DNA from: Blastocatellia bacterium
GTDB lineage: Bacteria > Acidobacteriota > Blastocatellia > HR10
NCBI GenBank assembly: GCA_025055075.1
Contig: JANWYV010000035.1
Location: 75,163-122,583 of the forward strand
Direction: 5' to 3'
DNA: 47,421 nt
Below are positions 35,595-44,311 of the stretch, piece after piece (position 1 is the first letter of the stretch; each line of letters begins with the position of its first letter). The notes beneath the pieces are model-generated. The model worked only from the letters and a program-made list of their open reading frames with translations, made no database searches and was not told the origin of the DNA. The position numbers and the translations under genes are program-made.

Positions 35595-37706
35595 CTACGC
35601 CACAGGCCGAGACAGTTCGCCCAAGAGTGAACTGACCGCTTGCAACAGCTCCTCGATCCGATAAGGCTTTTGCAGGAACCGCACATGGGGATGCTCTGGG
35701 AGACGCGTTCCCAAATTATCCACGTCGTAACCGCTGCAAAGGACGACCTTCATCTGGGGATTCATCTGCACCAACCGCTCGTAGCACATGAATCCTCCCA
35801 TTCGGGGCATCGTCACGTCGAGAATCACGAGCGCGATCTCCCTCTGCCGCTCCCGATAGATCTCAAGTGCTTCAGCACCATCCGACGCCATGATCACATC
35901 GTAACCATGGCGCGTGAGGATGAGCGTGGCGACGCGCCGCACTGCCGGCTCATCATCCACGAGAAGAATGAGCGGACGTGCGCACGAAGGCTCCTCGGAG
36001 ACCTCAGACGCGAGCACTTCCGAAGCCACCGGCAGGTAGAGCGCGAACGTCGTCCCCCGCCCCAGTTGACTCTCGACGTCAATGAATCCTCCGGCGTTCT
36101 TCACGATGCCATAGACGAGCGAGAGCCCCAAGCCCGTTCCCTTCCCCACCTCTTTCGTCGTGTAAAACGGATCGAAGATGCGCGGGATCTGCTCCGGCGC
36201 GATCCCCACGCCGGTGTCGGAGACCCAGATTACCACGTACTCGCCAGCGAAGGCCTCGCCCGCCCGCACGCGCGGATGATCCGGCGAGAGAATGACGTTC
36301 CCCGTTCGAAGCGTCAACAGTCCCCCTTGCGGCATCGCATCGCGCGCGTTCACGCAGAGATTCATGAGCGCCTGCTCCAGATGCGCGGGGTTGATGCGAA
36401 CGGGGCGCAGGTTCGGCGCTAGCTCCGTCCGGATGGAAATGCTGGCGTCGAAAGAGCCGCGCAGCAAGCGCATGAGATTCTCCACCACGTCGTTCACCTT
36501 CACCAAGGTAGGCGGAGCAGTCGAAGGACGACTGAAGAGCAACAGTTGCGACGTTAGCTCGGCCGCTCGCTGCGCCGCTTCTTCGATTGCCTGAAGAGGC
36601 TGACGCGCCGGATCGTCTGGCTGGATTCGGGCCAGGAGAAGCGATGCATAGCCGAGGATCACCGTGAGCAAATTGTTGAAATTGTGCGCGATCCCGGCGG
36701 CCAACGTGCCGACGCTCTCCAATCGCTGCGCATACAAGAGCTGCTGCTGCAGCCGATGCCGCTCCGTCACATCAACGAGCATGCCCTCGTAATAGAGTAC
36801 CTTCCCTTCCTCATCGGTCACCGCGCGCGCATACTCCTGCACGAAGATGTGCCCACCGTCCCGACGACGCAACGCAAACTCCACACCGTTGAGTCGCCCC
36901 GTGCGATGTAAGACCTCCATGTTCCTCCGGCGTTCGGAGGCGTCCACATACAGATCCCGCTCGATGTCCACCTGCAGCAGCTCCTCCACCGAGTCATATC
37001 CGAGCATGCGCGCCAGTGCCGGATTCGCCACGAGGATTCGCCCCTGAGGAGTGCTCTGATAAATCCCCACGACGGCATTCTCGAAGATGCTGCGATATTG
37101 TGCCTCTAAGCGCCGAGCTTGTTGATACAGCTCCGCATGTCGGAGTGCGAGCCCCACTTGATAGCTGACGACGCGAACGAGCTCGATCTCCTCCGCGCTC
37201 CAGGTCCGCGGTCGCCCCGTCATCGTGAACCAGAGAACGGCTTGGAGTTGGTCCTCACGAAGGATCGTTGCGTACAGGATCGCCCGCGCATTCGCAGCGC
37301 GATAGAGCGAGAGCACGGGCTGCGCTAAAGGATGCGCCTCCACATCGTGGAACGCCAGCACGCCCACGCGACGTACGGCTTCAACAATCGGCGCGTAGTC
37401 CGAAAGCCGATACCGCGGTTGAACAGGAGGAACGTCCGGCTTGTGATACTGATGAACGACCTCGACCAAATCCTCCTCCTCGACGATGCGGGCGAAAACG
37501 GCGCGATCTACGTCGAGGAATCGGGCTAGCTCTTCCAGAGAGCGCCGCGCGATCTCTCGCGCATCGAGCCATTCATACATCCGCTCGATAATGCGCCATA
37601 CAAGCACCTCCCGCGCAGTTGCCTGCGGCATTTCCGCAGGGATGTTTTTGGGGAAAGGGGTATCCACGCGCTCTGCTCGTTCTAAGGGTTCCGAAATTTC
37701 GCTCAT
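35595..37706 (-). CDS. Soluble hybrid histidine kinase (GAF-PAS-HisKA-HATPase-REC)
   Basis: 703 residues, no membrane helix. GAF (about 38-195), PAS/PAC (about 200-320), HisKA with H341 in GIAHNFNNLL, ATPase (about 430-570; VNARDAMPQGG N box, DTGVGIAP, GKGTGLGLS), and a C-terminal receiver with D630 (LVILDVTMPRMGG). The phosphoacceptor box reads HNFNN where most of this subfamily has HDFNN. The PAS-kinase-REC part is a paralogue of the C-terminal part of the protein at 6508-10458; both share GIY-STP-GR and YYEG motifs. AAGGG precedes the ATG. It is divergent from the permease gene. No cognate output regulator is adjacent. Confidence 0.9.
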   Translation of the reverse strand: MSEISEPLERAERVDTPFPKNIPAEMPQATAREVLVWRIIERMYEWLDAREIARRSLEELARFLDVDRAVFARIVEEEDLVEVVHQYHKPDVPPVQPRYRLSDYAPIVEAVRRVGVLAFHDVEAHPLAQPVLSLYRAANARAILYATILREDQLQAVLWFTMTGRPRTWSAEEIELVRVVSYQVGLALRHAELYQQARRLEAQYRSIFENAVVGIYQSTPQGRILVANPALARMLGYDSVEELLQVDIERDLYVDASERRRNMEVLHRTGRLNGVEFALRRRDGGHIFVQEYARAVTDEEGKVLYYEGMLVDVTERHRLQQQLLYAQRLESVGTLAAGIAHNFNNLLTVILGYASLLLARIQPDDPARQPLQAIEEAAQRAAELTSQLLLFSRPSTAPPTLVKVNDVVENLMRLLRGSFDASISIRTELAPNLRPVRINPAHLEQALMNLCVNARDAMPQGGLLTLRTGNVILSPDHPRVRAGEAFAGEYVVIWVSDTGVGIAPEQIPRIFDPFYTTKEVGKGTGLGLSLVYGIVKNAGGFIDVESQLGRGTTFALYLPVASEVLASEVSEEPSCARPLILLVDDEPAVRRVATLILTRHGYDVIMASDGAEALEIYRERQREIALVILDVTMPRMGGFMCYERLVQMNPQMKVVLCSGYDVDNLGTRLPEHPHVRFLQKPYRIEELLQAVSSLLGELSRPVA

Positions 37707-37752
37707 CGAATCCCTTTCACCTTCCGAAACCTGCTCTCATTCAGGGCCAATA

Positions 37753-37782
37753 ACCCTATTCCGACGGCGGCGCTTTTGTCAA
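37753..37782 (-). promoter_or_regulatory. Promoter of the second hybrid kinase
   Basis: Minus strand: perfect TTGACA (37782-37777), 18-base spacer, weak TAGGGT (37758-37753). Confidence 0.4.
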
Positions 37783-37816
37783 GGTGCTACCGCCACATGA
37801 CCGGCGAAGGCTCTTT

Positions 37817-37846
37817 TTGACTTCTCTCCCTCGTTTCGGATATGGT
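37817..37846 (+). promoter_or_regulatory. Promoter of the amino-acid permease gene
   Basis: TTGACT (37817-37822), 18-base spacer, TATGGT (37841-37846). It leaves a leader of about 110 bases before the ATG. Confidence 0.5.
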
Positions 37847-37962
37847 TTTGTGCTTCATCGCGAGGTGCATGTGCGCGGCTCACGGCGGAGAGATCTTGCA
37901 GGGCCGGGCGCCTTTCGCCACAGGCTCAGCGAGCCCGACGGAGCGCGTGGGCAGGAGGGATG

Positions 37963-39699
37963 ATGCTCGGAGAACTCTTTCGACGCAAGAGCGTAGATGC
38001 CATCCTCATCGAGAGTGAGAAACCTGAATATCGGCTCAAGCGCACGCTCACGGCCTGGGACCTGACGGCGCTTGGCATCGGCGCCATCATCGGCGCGGGG
38101 ATTTTCGCCCTGACGGGTACGGCGGCAGCCGGAACCGTGGATCCGGTCACCGGACAAGTCCTTCGTCCCGGTGCTGGCCCCGGATTGATCCTCTCCTTTG
38201 TGCTGACAGCCATCGCCTGCGCTTTCTGTGCACTTTGCTATGCCGAATTCGCATCCTTGATCCCCATCTCCGGAAGCGCATACACTTACGCGTATGCGAC
38301 GCTGGGCGAACTGCTCGCCTGGATCATCGGCTGGGATCTGATCCTCGAATACGCCGTCGGCAATATCGCCGTAGCTGTGAGTTGGTCGGGGTATTTCATT
38401 GAACTCCTTCGCGGACTTGGCCTGGAAATCCCTCCGGAATGGCGATGGCTCACGGTGAGCTACAATGTCGGCGTGCATGCTCCGGAGATCGTCGCGCACG
38501 CCCCACGCCTTTTTGGCGTTCCCATCATCGTCAACGTCCCGGCCTTCGCCATCGTTGCAATGCTCACGGTCCTTCTAGTCATTGGCGTCAAAGAGAGCGC
38601 GCGCTTCAATGCCGTGATGGTCGCCGTGAAGCTGCTTGTGCTGCTCTTCTTCATTGTGATCGGGTTCTTCTACGTGAAGCCGGAGAACTGGCAACCCTTT
38701 GCTCCCAACGGCTGGAAAGGGATCATGACGGGCGCGGCGCTCGTCTTCTTCGCCTATATTGGCTTCGACGCCATCTCCACGACGGCGGAGGAGACGCGCC
38801 GTCCGCAGCGCGATCTGCCCCTGGGTATGCTCGGTTCGCTCGCCATCTGCACGATCCTCTACGTGATCACAGCGGCCGTGCTCACAGGGCTCGTACATTA
38901 CTCGGAGTTGAACGTGCCGGAGCCGTTGGCACTCGCGTTGCGTATCCTTGACCTGAATTGGGCGGCAGGGATCGTCGCCTTCGGCGCCGTCGTGGCCACG
39001 ACCTCCGTCTTACTCGTCTTTCAGATGGGACAGCCGCGCATCTTTTTCTCCATGTCGCGTGACGGACTGCTTCCGGCGCGATTCGCGCGCGTGCATCCGC
39101 GATTTAAGACGCCCTATGTGACGACGATCCTCACGGGCGTCGCCGTCGCCATTCCGGCCGCCTTCGTGGACATTGGGGAAGCGGCGGAATTGACCAACAT
39201 CGGCACGCTCTTCGCCTTCGTCCTCGTGTGTGCCGGGGTGATCGTCTTGCGCTATACGGATCCCGACCGGCCGCGTCCATTCCGCACGCCGCTTGTTCCT
39301 TGGATTCCTCTTCTGGGCATTGCCAGTTGTCTTTACCTGATGCTCAGCTTGCCGCGTATCACCTGGATTCGATTTGGCTTCTGGCTGGCTGTGGGATTGC
39401 TGATCTACGTCTTCTACGGGGTCACGCACAGCCGATGGATTCGCCAGCAAACGCCCCGACGCCCGCTGCAGATCGCTGGGCTCGGTGTCTCCCTCATGAT
39501 CTTGGCGCTTGTCGGCTTCGCTGCAAGCCACCATTACCAAGAGTTGATGGCGAAGGCCATGCAGACCGATTCGAGCACATTGCTCGCCTACGCGATGCGA
39601 ATGTATCACCTGACTCGCGTTGGAAGCGTGGGTGGCTTAGGCGGAGGGGCCGTACTGCTGCTCATCGGCCTTTGGTTGGGGCGAAAGCGTCGGAGATAG
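37963..39699 (+). CDS. APC-family amino-acid permease (cationic amino acid transporter type)
   Basis: 578 residues with about 12-14 membrane helices. The first helix carries the APC substrate motif IGAIIGAGIFALTG, and helix 6 region reads FFAYIGFDAISTTAEET followed by RRPQRDLPLG, as in the YfnA/CAT subgroup. It should import amino acids across the inner membrane; substrate is not predictable. Two ATGs are adjacent (37960, 37963); AGGAGG lies four bases before the second. The gene converges on nth with only six bases between stops. Confidence 0.93.
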   Translation: MLGELFRRKSVDAILIESEKPEYRLKRTLTAWDLTALGIGAIIGAGIFALTGTAAAGTVDPVTGQVLRPGAGPGLILSFVLTAIACAFCALCYAEFASLIPISGSAYTYAYATLGELLAWIIGWDLILEYAVGNIAVAVSWSGYFIELLRGLGLEIPPEWRWLTVSYNVGVHAPEIVAHAPRLFGVPIIVNVPAFAIVAMLTVLLVIGVKESARFNAVMVAVKLLVLLFFIVIGFFYVKPENWQPFAPNGWKGIMTGAALVFFAYIGFDAISTTAEETRRPQRDLPLGMLGSLAICTILYVITAAVLTGLVHYSELNVPEPLALALRILDLNWAAGIVAFGAVVATTSVLLVFQMGQPRIFFSMSRDGLLPARFARVHPRFKTPYVTTILTGVAVAIPAAFVDIGEAAELTNIGTLFAFVLVCAGVIVLRYTDPDRPRPFRTPLVPWIPLLGIASCLYLMLSLPRITWIRFGFWLAVGLLIYVFYGVTHSRWIRQQTPRRPLQIAGLGVSLMILALVGFAASHHYQELMAKAMQTDSSTLLAYAMRMYHLTRVGSVGGLGGGAVLLLIGLWLGRKRRR

Positions 39700-39705
39700 C
39701 AACGG

Positions 39706-40449
39706 TCACTTCGTCTTCTGCGGATAGGGGCAAAGGGTCTGCAGCACGCATTGCCCACAGAGGGGTCGGCGCGCGCGACATGTCTCTCGCCCGTGAAAGA
39801 TGAGCCGGTGGCTGAATGCGATCCACTCCCCTTTGGGAATCAGCGCCATGAGGTCCCGCTCGACCTTGTCTCGATCCGTGTGCCTCGTTAATCCAAGACG
39901 CTGCGCAACTCGCAGAACGTGCGTGTCCACGACGATGCCCGAGGGAATGCCAAAGGCATTCTGCAGGACGACGTTGGCCGTCTTCCGCGCTACGCCCGGG
40001 AGCGTGAGCAATGCCTCCATTGTCGCTGGCACCTCTCCGCCGAAATCGGCGACGATCTTCTGACACGCGGCCTTGATCGCCCGCGCTTTGTTCCGATAGT
40101 AGCCAGTGGGCCGGATCAAATGCTCCAACTCACGCAGCGGAGCGGCCGCATAGTCCGCGGCCGTGCGATACTTCTGGAAAAGCTCGGCCGTGACTCGATT
40201 CACCCGCTCATCGGTGCACTGCGCCGAGAGGATCGTTGCCACCAAAAGTTCCAATGGAGTGCGAAAATGTAAAGCCGTGCGCGCGACGGGATATTTCTCC
40301 TGCAACCGCGCGAGAATCTCTCGAGCCCGCGCCTGTTCCTCGGGCGAGGGCGAGCGCGGTTCAACCGCGGCAGGTCCTGCTCCTCGCCTCCGCCGTGCGC
40401 GAGCAGCCTGCGCCATCGTTTCGACTTTCTCGCTCTTCCCTCTCGGCAT
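39706..40449 (-). CDS. nth: Endonuclease III (DNA glycosylase / AP lyase)
   Basis: 247 residues. The helix-hairpin-helix LPGVARKTANVVL contains the catalytic lysine K156; the catalytic aspartate is D175 in VVDTHV; the [4Fe-4S] cluster cysteines C224, C231, C234, C240 have the standard 6-2-5 spacing. It removes oxidised pyrimidines in base-excision repair. The N-terminal ~30 residues are an Arg/Ala-rich extension. The start at 40449 is chosen because the promoter's -10 box lies just eight bases upstream; the ATG at 40476 would fall inside that promoter. It is likely leaderless. Confidence 0.95.
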   Translation of the reverse strand: MPRGKSEKVETMAQAARARRRRGAGPAAVEPRSPSPEEQARAREILARLQEKYPVARTALHFRTPLELLVATILSAQCTDERVNRVTAELFQKYRTAADYAAAPLRELEHLIRPTGYYRNKARAIKAACQKIVADFGGEVPATMEALLTLPGVARKTANVVLQNAFGIPSGIVVDTHVLRVAQRLGLTRHTDRDKVERDLMALIPKGEWIAFSHRLIFHGRETCRARRPLCGQCVLQTLCPYPQKTK

Positions 40450-40457
40450 AGCGCCAT

Positions 40458-40486
40458 AAGGTAGTGGTGCGGCCATTCCGTGTCAA
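40458..40486 (-). promoter_or_regulatory. nth promoter placed directly at the start codon
   Basis: Minus strand: perfect TTGACA (40486-40481), 17-base spacer, TACCTT (40463-40458). The ATG at 40449 sits at the expected transcription start, so the mRNA should be leaderless. It overlaps the -10 region search area of the divergent gene. Confidence 0.5.
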
Positions 40487-40496
40487 GATGCCCCTG

Positions 40497-40505
40497 TGCT
40501 ATAAT
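40497..40505 (+). promoter_or_regulatory. Extended -10 promoter of the zinc-ribbon gene
   Basis: TG-C-TATAAT at 40497-40505 is an extended -10 element; no good -35 box lies at the right distance. The transcript would have a leader of about 118 bases. Confidence 0.5.
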
Positions 40506-40521
40506 GACCGGTGACCTTTAT

Positions 40522-40592
40522 GGAAGGGGAGACAGTTAATCAAGGCGAGTTGAGAAAAAGGCCCGACGTCACTCCTCACTCTCCCCCTTTCC
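40522..40592 (+). other. Long paired 5' leader of the zinc-ribbon gene
   Basis: GGAAGGGGAGA (40522-40532) can pair with TCTCCCCCTTTCC (40580-40592) with two single-base bulges, enclosing about 47 bases. The stem would sit in the untranslated leader. It matches no riboswitch or leader family that I recognise. Confidence 0.35.
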
Positions 40593-40629
40593 CTATCTCG
40601 GGACGAGACCGATATGGGAGGAGGCGATT

Positions 40630-41364
40630 GTGAACCCGGAGCTGGAAAAACTGATCGCCTTGCAAGAACTAGATCTGAAGATCCGAGCGTTGGAAGAAGA
40701 GATCGCCACCGTGCCGACGAAGCGGGCCGAGTTGGAGCGGGAATTTGAGACCTTCGCCGCCGAGTATTTGGAGAAGAAGTCTCGCCTGGAGACCTCCAAG
40801 CGTCAGCATCGGCAGTTGGAGATGGACCTGCAAGACGCCCAACTGCGGCTGGAGAAGTATAAAAACGACCTCATGCGCGTGCGAAATCAGACGGAATATG
40901 CAGCGGCGCTGCGCGAGATTGATATGGCCAAGAAGCTCGTCAGCGCACTGGAGACGCAAATCCTGGAGCTTCTGGAGACGATCGAGACGCTCGAACGGGA
41001 GGTTCAAGAGCGAACGCCGGAGATCGAGGCCAAGCGACAACACGTGGATGCGCTGCTGGCTGAATACGCGACAGCCGTCGAGCGATTGACCGAAGAGTTG
41101 AATCGCATGCGGCAACAGCGCGAGCGCCTCATGCAGACGATCCGCCCGGACTTGCTCAACCGCTACATGCGCTTGGTCGAGCTGCGCGACGGACTCGCGC
41201 TGGCGGAAGTGCGCGATGGGTCCTGTACAGCGTGCTATATGACCATCCGCCCGCAAGTCTACGCTGACGTGCGCAAAGGCGAGGAGATCCTCACCTGCGA
41301 CCATTGCAGCCGGATCCTCTATTACCGCGGGGCCGCCGTCGAAAGCTCCGAATCGGTGGCGTGA
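40630..41364 (+). CDS. Coiled-coil protein with C4 zinc ribbon (CT398-like)
   Basis: 244 residues. A long antiparallel coiled coil (about 3-185), then a C4 zinc ribbon with C199, C202, C223 and C226 (GSCTACYM and LTCDHCSRIL). The pattern RVRNQTEYAAALREI near the coil turn is typical of this widespread family, known from Chlamydia CT398 and the C4-type zinc-ribbon proteins often found near RNase H or rnpB. The molecular function is not settled. The GTG start has GGGAGGAGG seven bases upstream. deoB follows after 145 bases on the same strand. Confidence 0.9.
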   Translation: MNPELEKLIALQELDLKIRALEEEIATVPTKRAELEREFETFAAEYLEKKSRLETSKRQHRQLEMDLQDAQLRLEKYKNDLMRVRNQTEYAAALREIDMAKKLVSALETQILELLETIETLEREVQERTPEIEAKRQHVDALLAEYATAVERLTEELNRMRQQRERLMQTIRPDLLNRYMRLVELRDGLALAEVRDGSCTACYMTIRPQVYADVRKGEEILTCDHCSRILYYRGAAVESSESVA

Positions 41365-41515
41365 AGGTATGCGATCGTCCGAATGAACCCGGCGCCATGG
41401 TCGGCCGAGGGATGTCTTCCTCCGGAGAGGAGGTTCCGAGGCGCGCACTGTTCGAGAGGGATAAAAATCGCACCGCGAGGATTCGCGTAGGACTCTAGGG
41501 GAGGTTCAATTGATC

Positions 41516-42706
41516 ATGTCCGAGAGCATCTTTCGCCGCGTCATCCTCATCGTCCTCGATAGCGTCGGGATTGGGGAAATGCCCGATGCCGATCGGTATG
41601 GTGACCAGGGAAGCGACACGCTCGGCCATCTTTTCGCCTATCGCCCGCTTCAGGTTCCGAACTTGCGCCGTTATGGGATCGCCAATATCAAGCCCGTCGC
41701 TCTGCCTCCGGTCGAGACTCCTCAAGGTGCCTTCGGACGCGCAGCTATCGCTTCAGCGGGCAAGGACACGACGACCGGACATTGGGAGATCGCTGGGATT
41801 ATCACAGATCTCCCCTTCCCCACATATCCGAACGGCTTCCCCCCGGAGATCATCGAGGCCTTCGAACGGGCGATCGGACGAAAAGTGCTCGGCAACAAGC
41901 CCGCCTCCGGAACGGAGATCATCCGGGAACTCGGCGAAGAGCACATGCGGACGGGACGTCCGATCGTCTACACGTCGGCCGACAGCGTCTTTCAAATCGC
42001 CGCTCATGAGGAGATCATCCCGCGCGAGGAGCTGTACCGGATGTGTGAGATCGCGCGGCGTCTACTGGACGGCCCCCATCGCGTCGGGCGCGTCATCGCT
42101 CGACCGTTCATTGGAACGCCGGGGAATTTCCGACGCACGGAAGGGCGGCGGGATTATGCCGTTGATCCCCCCTCGCCCACGTTGCTCGACCTGCTCAAAG
42201 GGTCCGGATGGGAGACGGTCGCCGTCGGAAAGACGGGTTCCATCTTCAATCACCGCGGGTTCACGCGCGAGATCCCCGCGGGCAACAACATGGCCTCGAT
42301 CGAGAGTACCCTCCTGGCCATGCGCGAGACCGACGCGGGATTGATCTTCACCAACCTCGTGGACTTCGACATGCTCTACGGCCATCGCAACGACGTCGAA
42401 GGCTACGCGCGCGCGCTCGAGGCATTCGATGCTCGCCTGCCGGAGATCGAAGCCCATCTCCGCGAAGACGATCTCCTTTTGCTCACAGCCGATCATGGGT
42501 GCGATCCGACGACCCCTTCGACCGATCATTCGCGCGAGTACGTTCCCATACTCGCCTACGGAGCCCGCGTGCGCCGAGGAGTGGATCTGGGAATTCGCCG
42601 TTCCCTGGCCGATATCGGTCAGACGATTGCTGAGAACTTCGGTCTTCGGCTCTCGGCCGGCGAGAGCTTCCTCGCTGAGATCGCTGTCCGCCCGCGCGCG
42701 TTGTGA
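41516..42706 (+). CDS. deoB: Phosphopentomutase
   Basis: 396 residues of the alkaline-phosphatase-like metalloenzyme family. [15 protein letters not shown] provides the first metal aspartate; [10 protein letters not shown] holds the threonine that is phosphorylated; [15 protein letters not shown] and [19 protein letters not shown] hold the other metal ligands. It interconverts (deoxy)ribose 1- and 5-phosphates in nucleoside salvage. The ATG at 41516 fits the conserved start; a TTG two codons earlier has a better spacing to GGGGAGG and is a real alternative. The convergent neighbour hpt also acts in purine salvage. Confidence 0.95.
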   Translation: MSESIFRRVILIVLDSVGIGEMPDADRYGDQGSDTLGHLFAYRPLQVPNLRRYGIANIKPVALPPVETPQGAFGRAAIASAGKDTTTGHWEIAGIITDLPFPTYPNGFPPEIIEAFERAIGRKVLGNKPASGTEIIRELGEEHMRTGRPIVYTSADSVFQIAAHEEIIPREELYRMCEIARRLLDGPHRVGRVIARPFIGTPGNFRRTEGRRDYAVDPPSPTLLDLLKGSGWETVAVGKTGSIFNHRGFTREIPAGNNMASIESTLLAMRETDAGLIFTNLVDFDMLYGHRNDVEGYARALEAFDARLPEIEAHLREDDLLLLTADHGCDPTTPSTDHSREYVPILAYGARVRRGVDLGIRRSLADIGQTIAENFGLRLSAGESFLAEIAVRPRAL

Positions 42707-42743
42707 GCGTCACTTCCGGAATCTCCTCGCGCGCGAGCCCCCG

Positions 42744-43325
42744 TTAACGAGCTGGCGGATCCACAGCCGAGACGTTCTTCAACACGGCGACGAAGGGCAA
42801 ATTCCGATACCGTTGGGCGTAGTCCAAACCGAATCCGACGACGAAGGCATCCGGGATGTCGAATCCCTTGTACGCAACGGGAACATCCACGAGGCGTCGC
42901 GATGGCTTGTTCAACAGCGTAACGATGCGCAGCGATTTGACTCCACGGGAGAGGAAATTGTTCATGAGGTAGTTGAGCGTCAACCCCGTATCGAGGATGT
43001 CCTCCACCAACAGCACATCGCGCCCGGCCAAGCTCTCATCCAAGTCTTTGACGATGCGCACCTCTCCCGATGTCTTCGTCGCATTGCCGTAGCTGGAGAC
43101 GGCGATGAAATCCACAGTGATCGGCAGATCAATGTGGCGAATGAGTTCCGCCAGGAACACCACGGCTCCCTTGAGCACGCACACCAGATGCGGCGTCGTC
43201 CCCGCATAATCGCGGGTGATCTCCGCCCCCAGCTCGGCAATCCGACGCTTGAGTGTCGCCTCATCAATGAGGACTTCAAGGTCCGGATTGTAGAATTCCG
43301 ACATCCGCTCCGTCTGCGGAGCCAT
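42744..43325 (-). CDS. hpt: Hypoxanthine phosphoribosyltransferase
   Basis: 193 residues. The PRPP-binding motif VLLVEDILDTGLTL and the flexible loop region AVSSYGNATKTSGEVRI are typical, and VVGFGLDYAQRYRNLPFVAVL closes the fold. It converts hypoxanthine or guanine with PRPP to IMP or GMP. The ATG at 43325 is preceded by AAGGG and a good promoter; a second Met seven codons in is possible. Confidence 0.96.
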   Translation of the reverse strand: MAPQTERMSEFYNPDLEVLIDEATLKRRIAELGAEITRDYAGTTPHLVCVLKGAVVFLAELIRHIDLPITVDFIAVSSYGNATKTSGEVRIVKDLDESLAGRDVLLVEDILDTGLTLNYLMNNFLSRGVKSLRIVTLLNKPSRRLVDVPVAYKGFDIPDAFVVGFGLDYAQRYRNLPFVAVLKNVSAVDPPAR

Positions 43326-43359
43326 GTTCCCTTCTCCCTTCACTCGATAAGGAAGGCGA

Positions 43360-43388
43360 AATATAGACCGCTCCCCTCGAAGCGTCAA
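43360..43388 (-). promoter_or_regulatory. hpt promoter
   Basis: Minus strand: TTGACG (43388-43383), 17-base spacer, TATATT (43365-43360). It leaves a leader of about 28 bases with a Shine-Dalgarno. Confidence 0.7.
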
Positions 43389-43440
43389 TCGCTCGAGCCC
43401 GCGAAGTGAAATGATCTTGCCCTCGTTGATCTGTCCTCAC

Positions 43441-43470
43441 TTGAAGAAAGGCTCCCGCGACCGATATACT
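43441..43470 (+). promoter_or_regulatory. tRNA-Ser promoter
   Basis: TTGAAG (43441-43446), 18-base spacer, TATACT (43465-43470). The tRNA begins 42 bases after the -10 box. Confidence 0.6.
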
Positions 43471-43511
43471 CCTCGATGGGATTGGCCCCCTTTGGAAGGG
43501 AAGAGCGATGC

Positions 43512-43600
43512 GGAGGGTTGGCCGAATTCGGTAAGGCACCGGTCTTGAAAACCGGCGGGCCTGACGGCCCATGTGGGTTCGAATCCCACACCCTCCGCCA
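43512..43600 (+). tRNA. tRNA-Ser (anticodon TGA)
   Basis: Acceptor GGAGGGT pairs with ACCCTCC, followed by G and an encoded CCA. The anticodon loop CTTGAAA gives TGA for UCA codons. The long variable arm (GGGCCTGACGGCCC region) and TTCGAAT T-loop fit a serine tRNA of 89 bases. Confidence 0.96.
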
Positions 43601-43760
43601 CTCCTCAAGTGGCCTCATGTCCAGCGACCAACAGGGATACCATCTTTCGTGTCGGACGAGCGAGATGACGAAAAGGCGCGACCGCTTCAGTAAAGAGCGC
43701 GCTCGAGAAGTGGTCGCGCCCACGGTCGCTTCTCATTCGCTGGCCACATGGACCAGTTCC

Positions 43761-44285
43761 TTACTCGACGACCAAGCTCGTCGTGAGCGGAATGGGATTC
43801 GTGATGCAATAAGCTCCCGGGCAGCGCTCGCGCGCGAGCCGCTCGATCTCCTCCAGTTTCTCGCGCGGCGCATCGGCGGAGACAGTAACCGTGATCTCCA
43901 CTCCCTCGATGATCGGATTAGAGGAAAGGCCGAGCGTCCGACTCAAGTCCACACGATTTTCGGCAGCCACAATCAGCTTCTTGAGCGTGATCCCTTCCAT
44001 CGCCGCCAGCGTGGCGAACGTCCCAGCGAAACATGATGCTAAGCCGTAGAGGCAGTACTGAATGGGATCGGGTTTCCTCCCACCTCCCCCCATGAACGGT
44101 GCCCCATCAGCTTCGACGACATCTGCGCCCGCCGGATACTCCAACCGCGCGCGAAACTGAGGTTGTCCTTCTTCCAACACCCATTCCCCCTCGACGCGCT
44201 TCCGCTTCTTCGCTGCTTGAGGATCGCGCTGCACATCGGCCGCGAAGGCCATGACGGCTTCAGTATTGACATTGTTCACGCCCAT
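43761..44285 (-). CDS. OsmC/Ohr-family protein
   Basis: 174 residues. The central helix has the first conserved cysteine in GLASCFAGTFATLA, and the second redox cysteine region is RCPGAYCITNPIPL near the C-terminus, so a thiol peroxidase-type active site is possible. OsmC-like proteins reduce organic hydroperoxides or act on related thiol chemistry in the cytoplasm. GAGGAGG precedes the ATG at 44285. It follows the selenocysteine-type disulfide oxidoreductase by 26 bases on the same strand. The pairing suggests that the oxidoreductase may supply electrons to this protein (inference). Confidence 0.9.
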   Translation of the reverse strand: MGVNNVNTEAVMAFAADVQRDPQAAKKRKRVEGEWVLEEGQPQFRARLEYPAGADVVEADGAPFMGGGGRKPDPIQYCLYGLASCFAGTFATLAAMEGITLKKLIVAAENRVDLSRTLGLSSNPIIEGVEITVTVSADAPREKLEEIERLARERCPGAYCITNPIPLTTSLVVE

Positions 44286-44311
44286 CGCTCCCTCCTCGCA
44301 CAAGAATCGGT

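Noticed and set aside
41365-41509. RNase P RNA gene after the zinc-ribbon gene
   Set aside because: rnpB often lies near this family, but the gap is only 145 bases and lacks the GAGGAAAGTCC-type core.
43385-43723. Minus-strand ORF containing WDSNPHGPSG-type sequence
   Set aside because: It is the reverse complement of tRNA-Ser, a common false protein.
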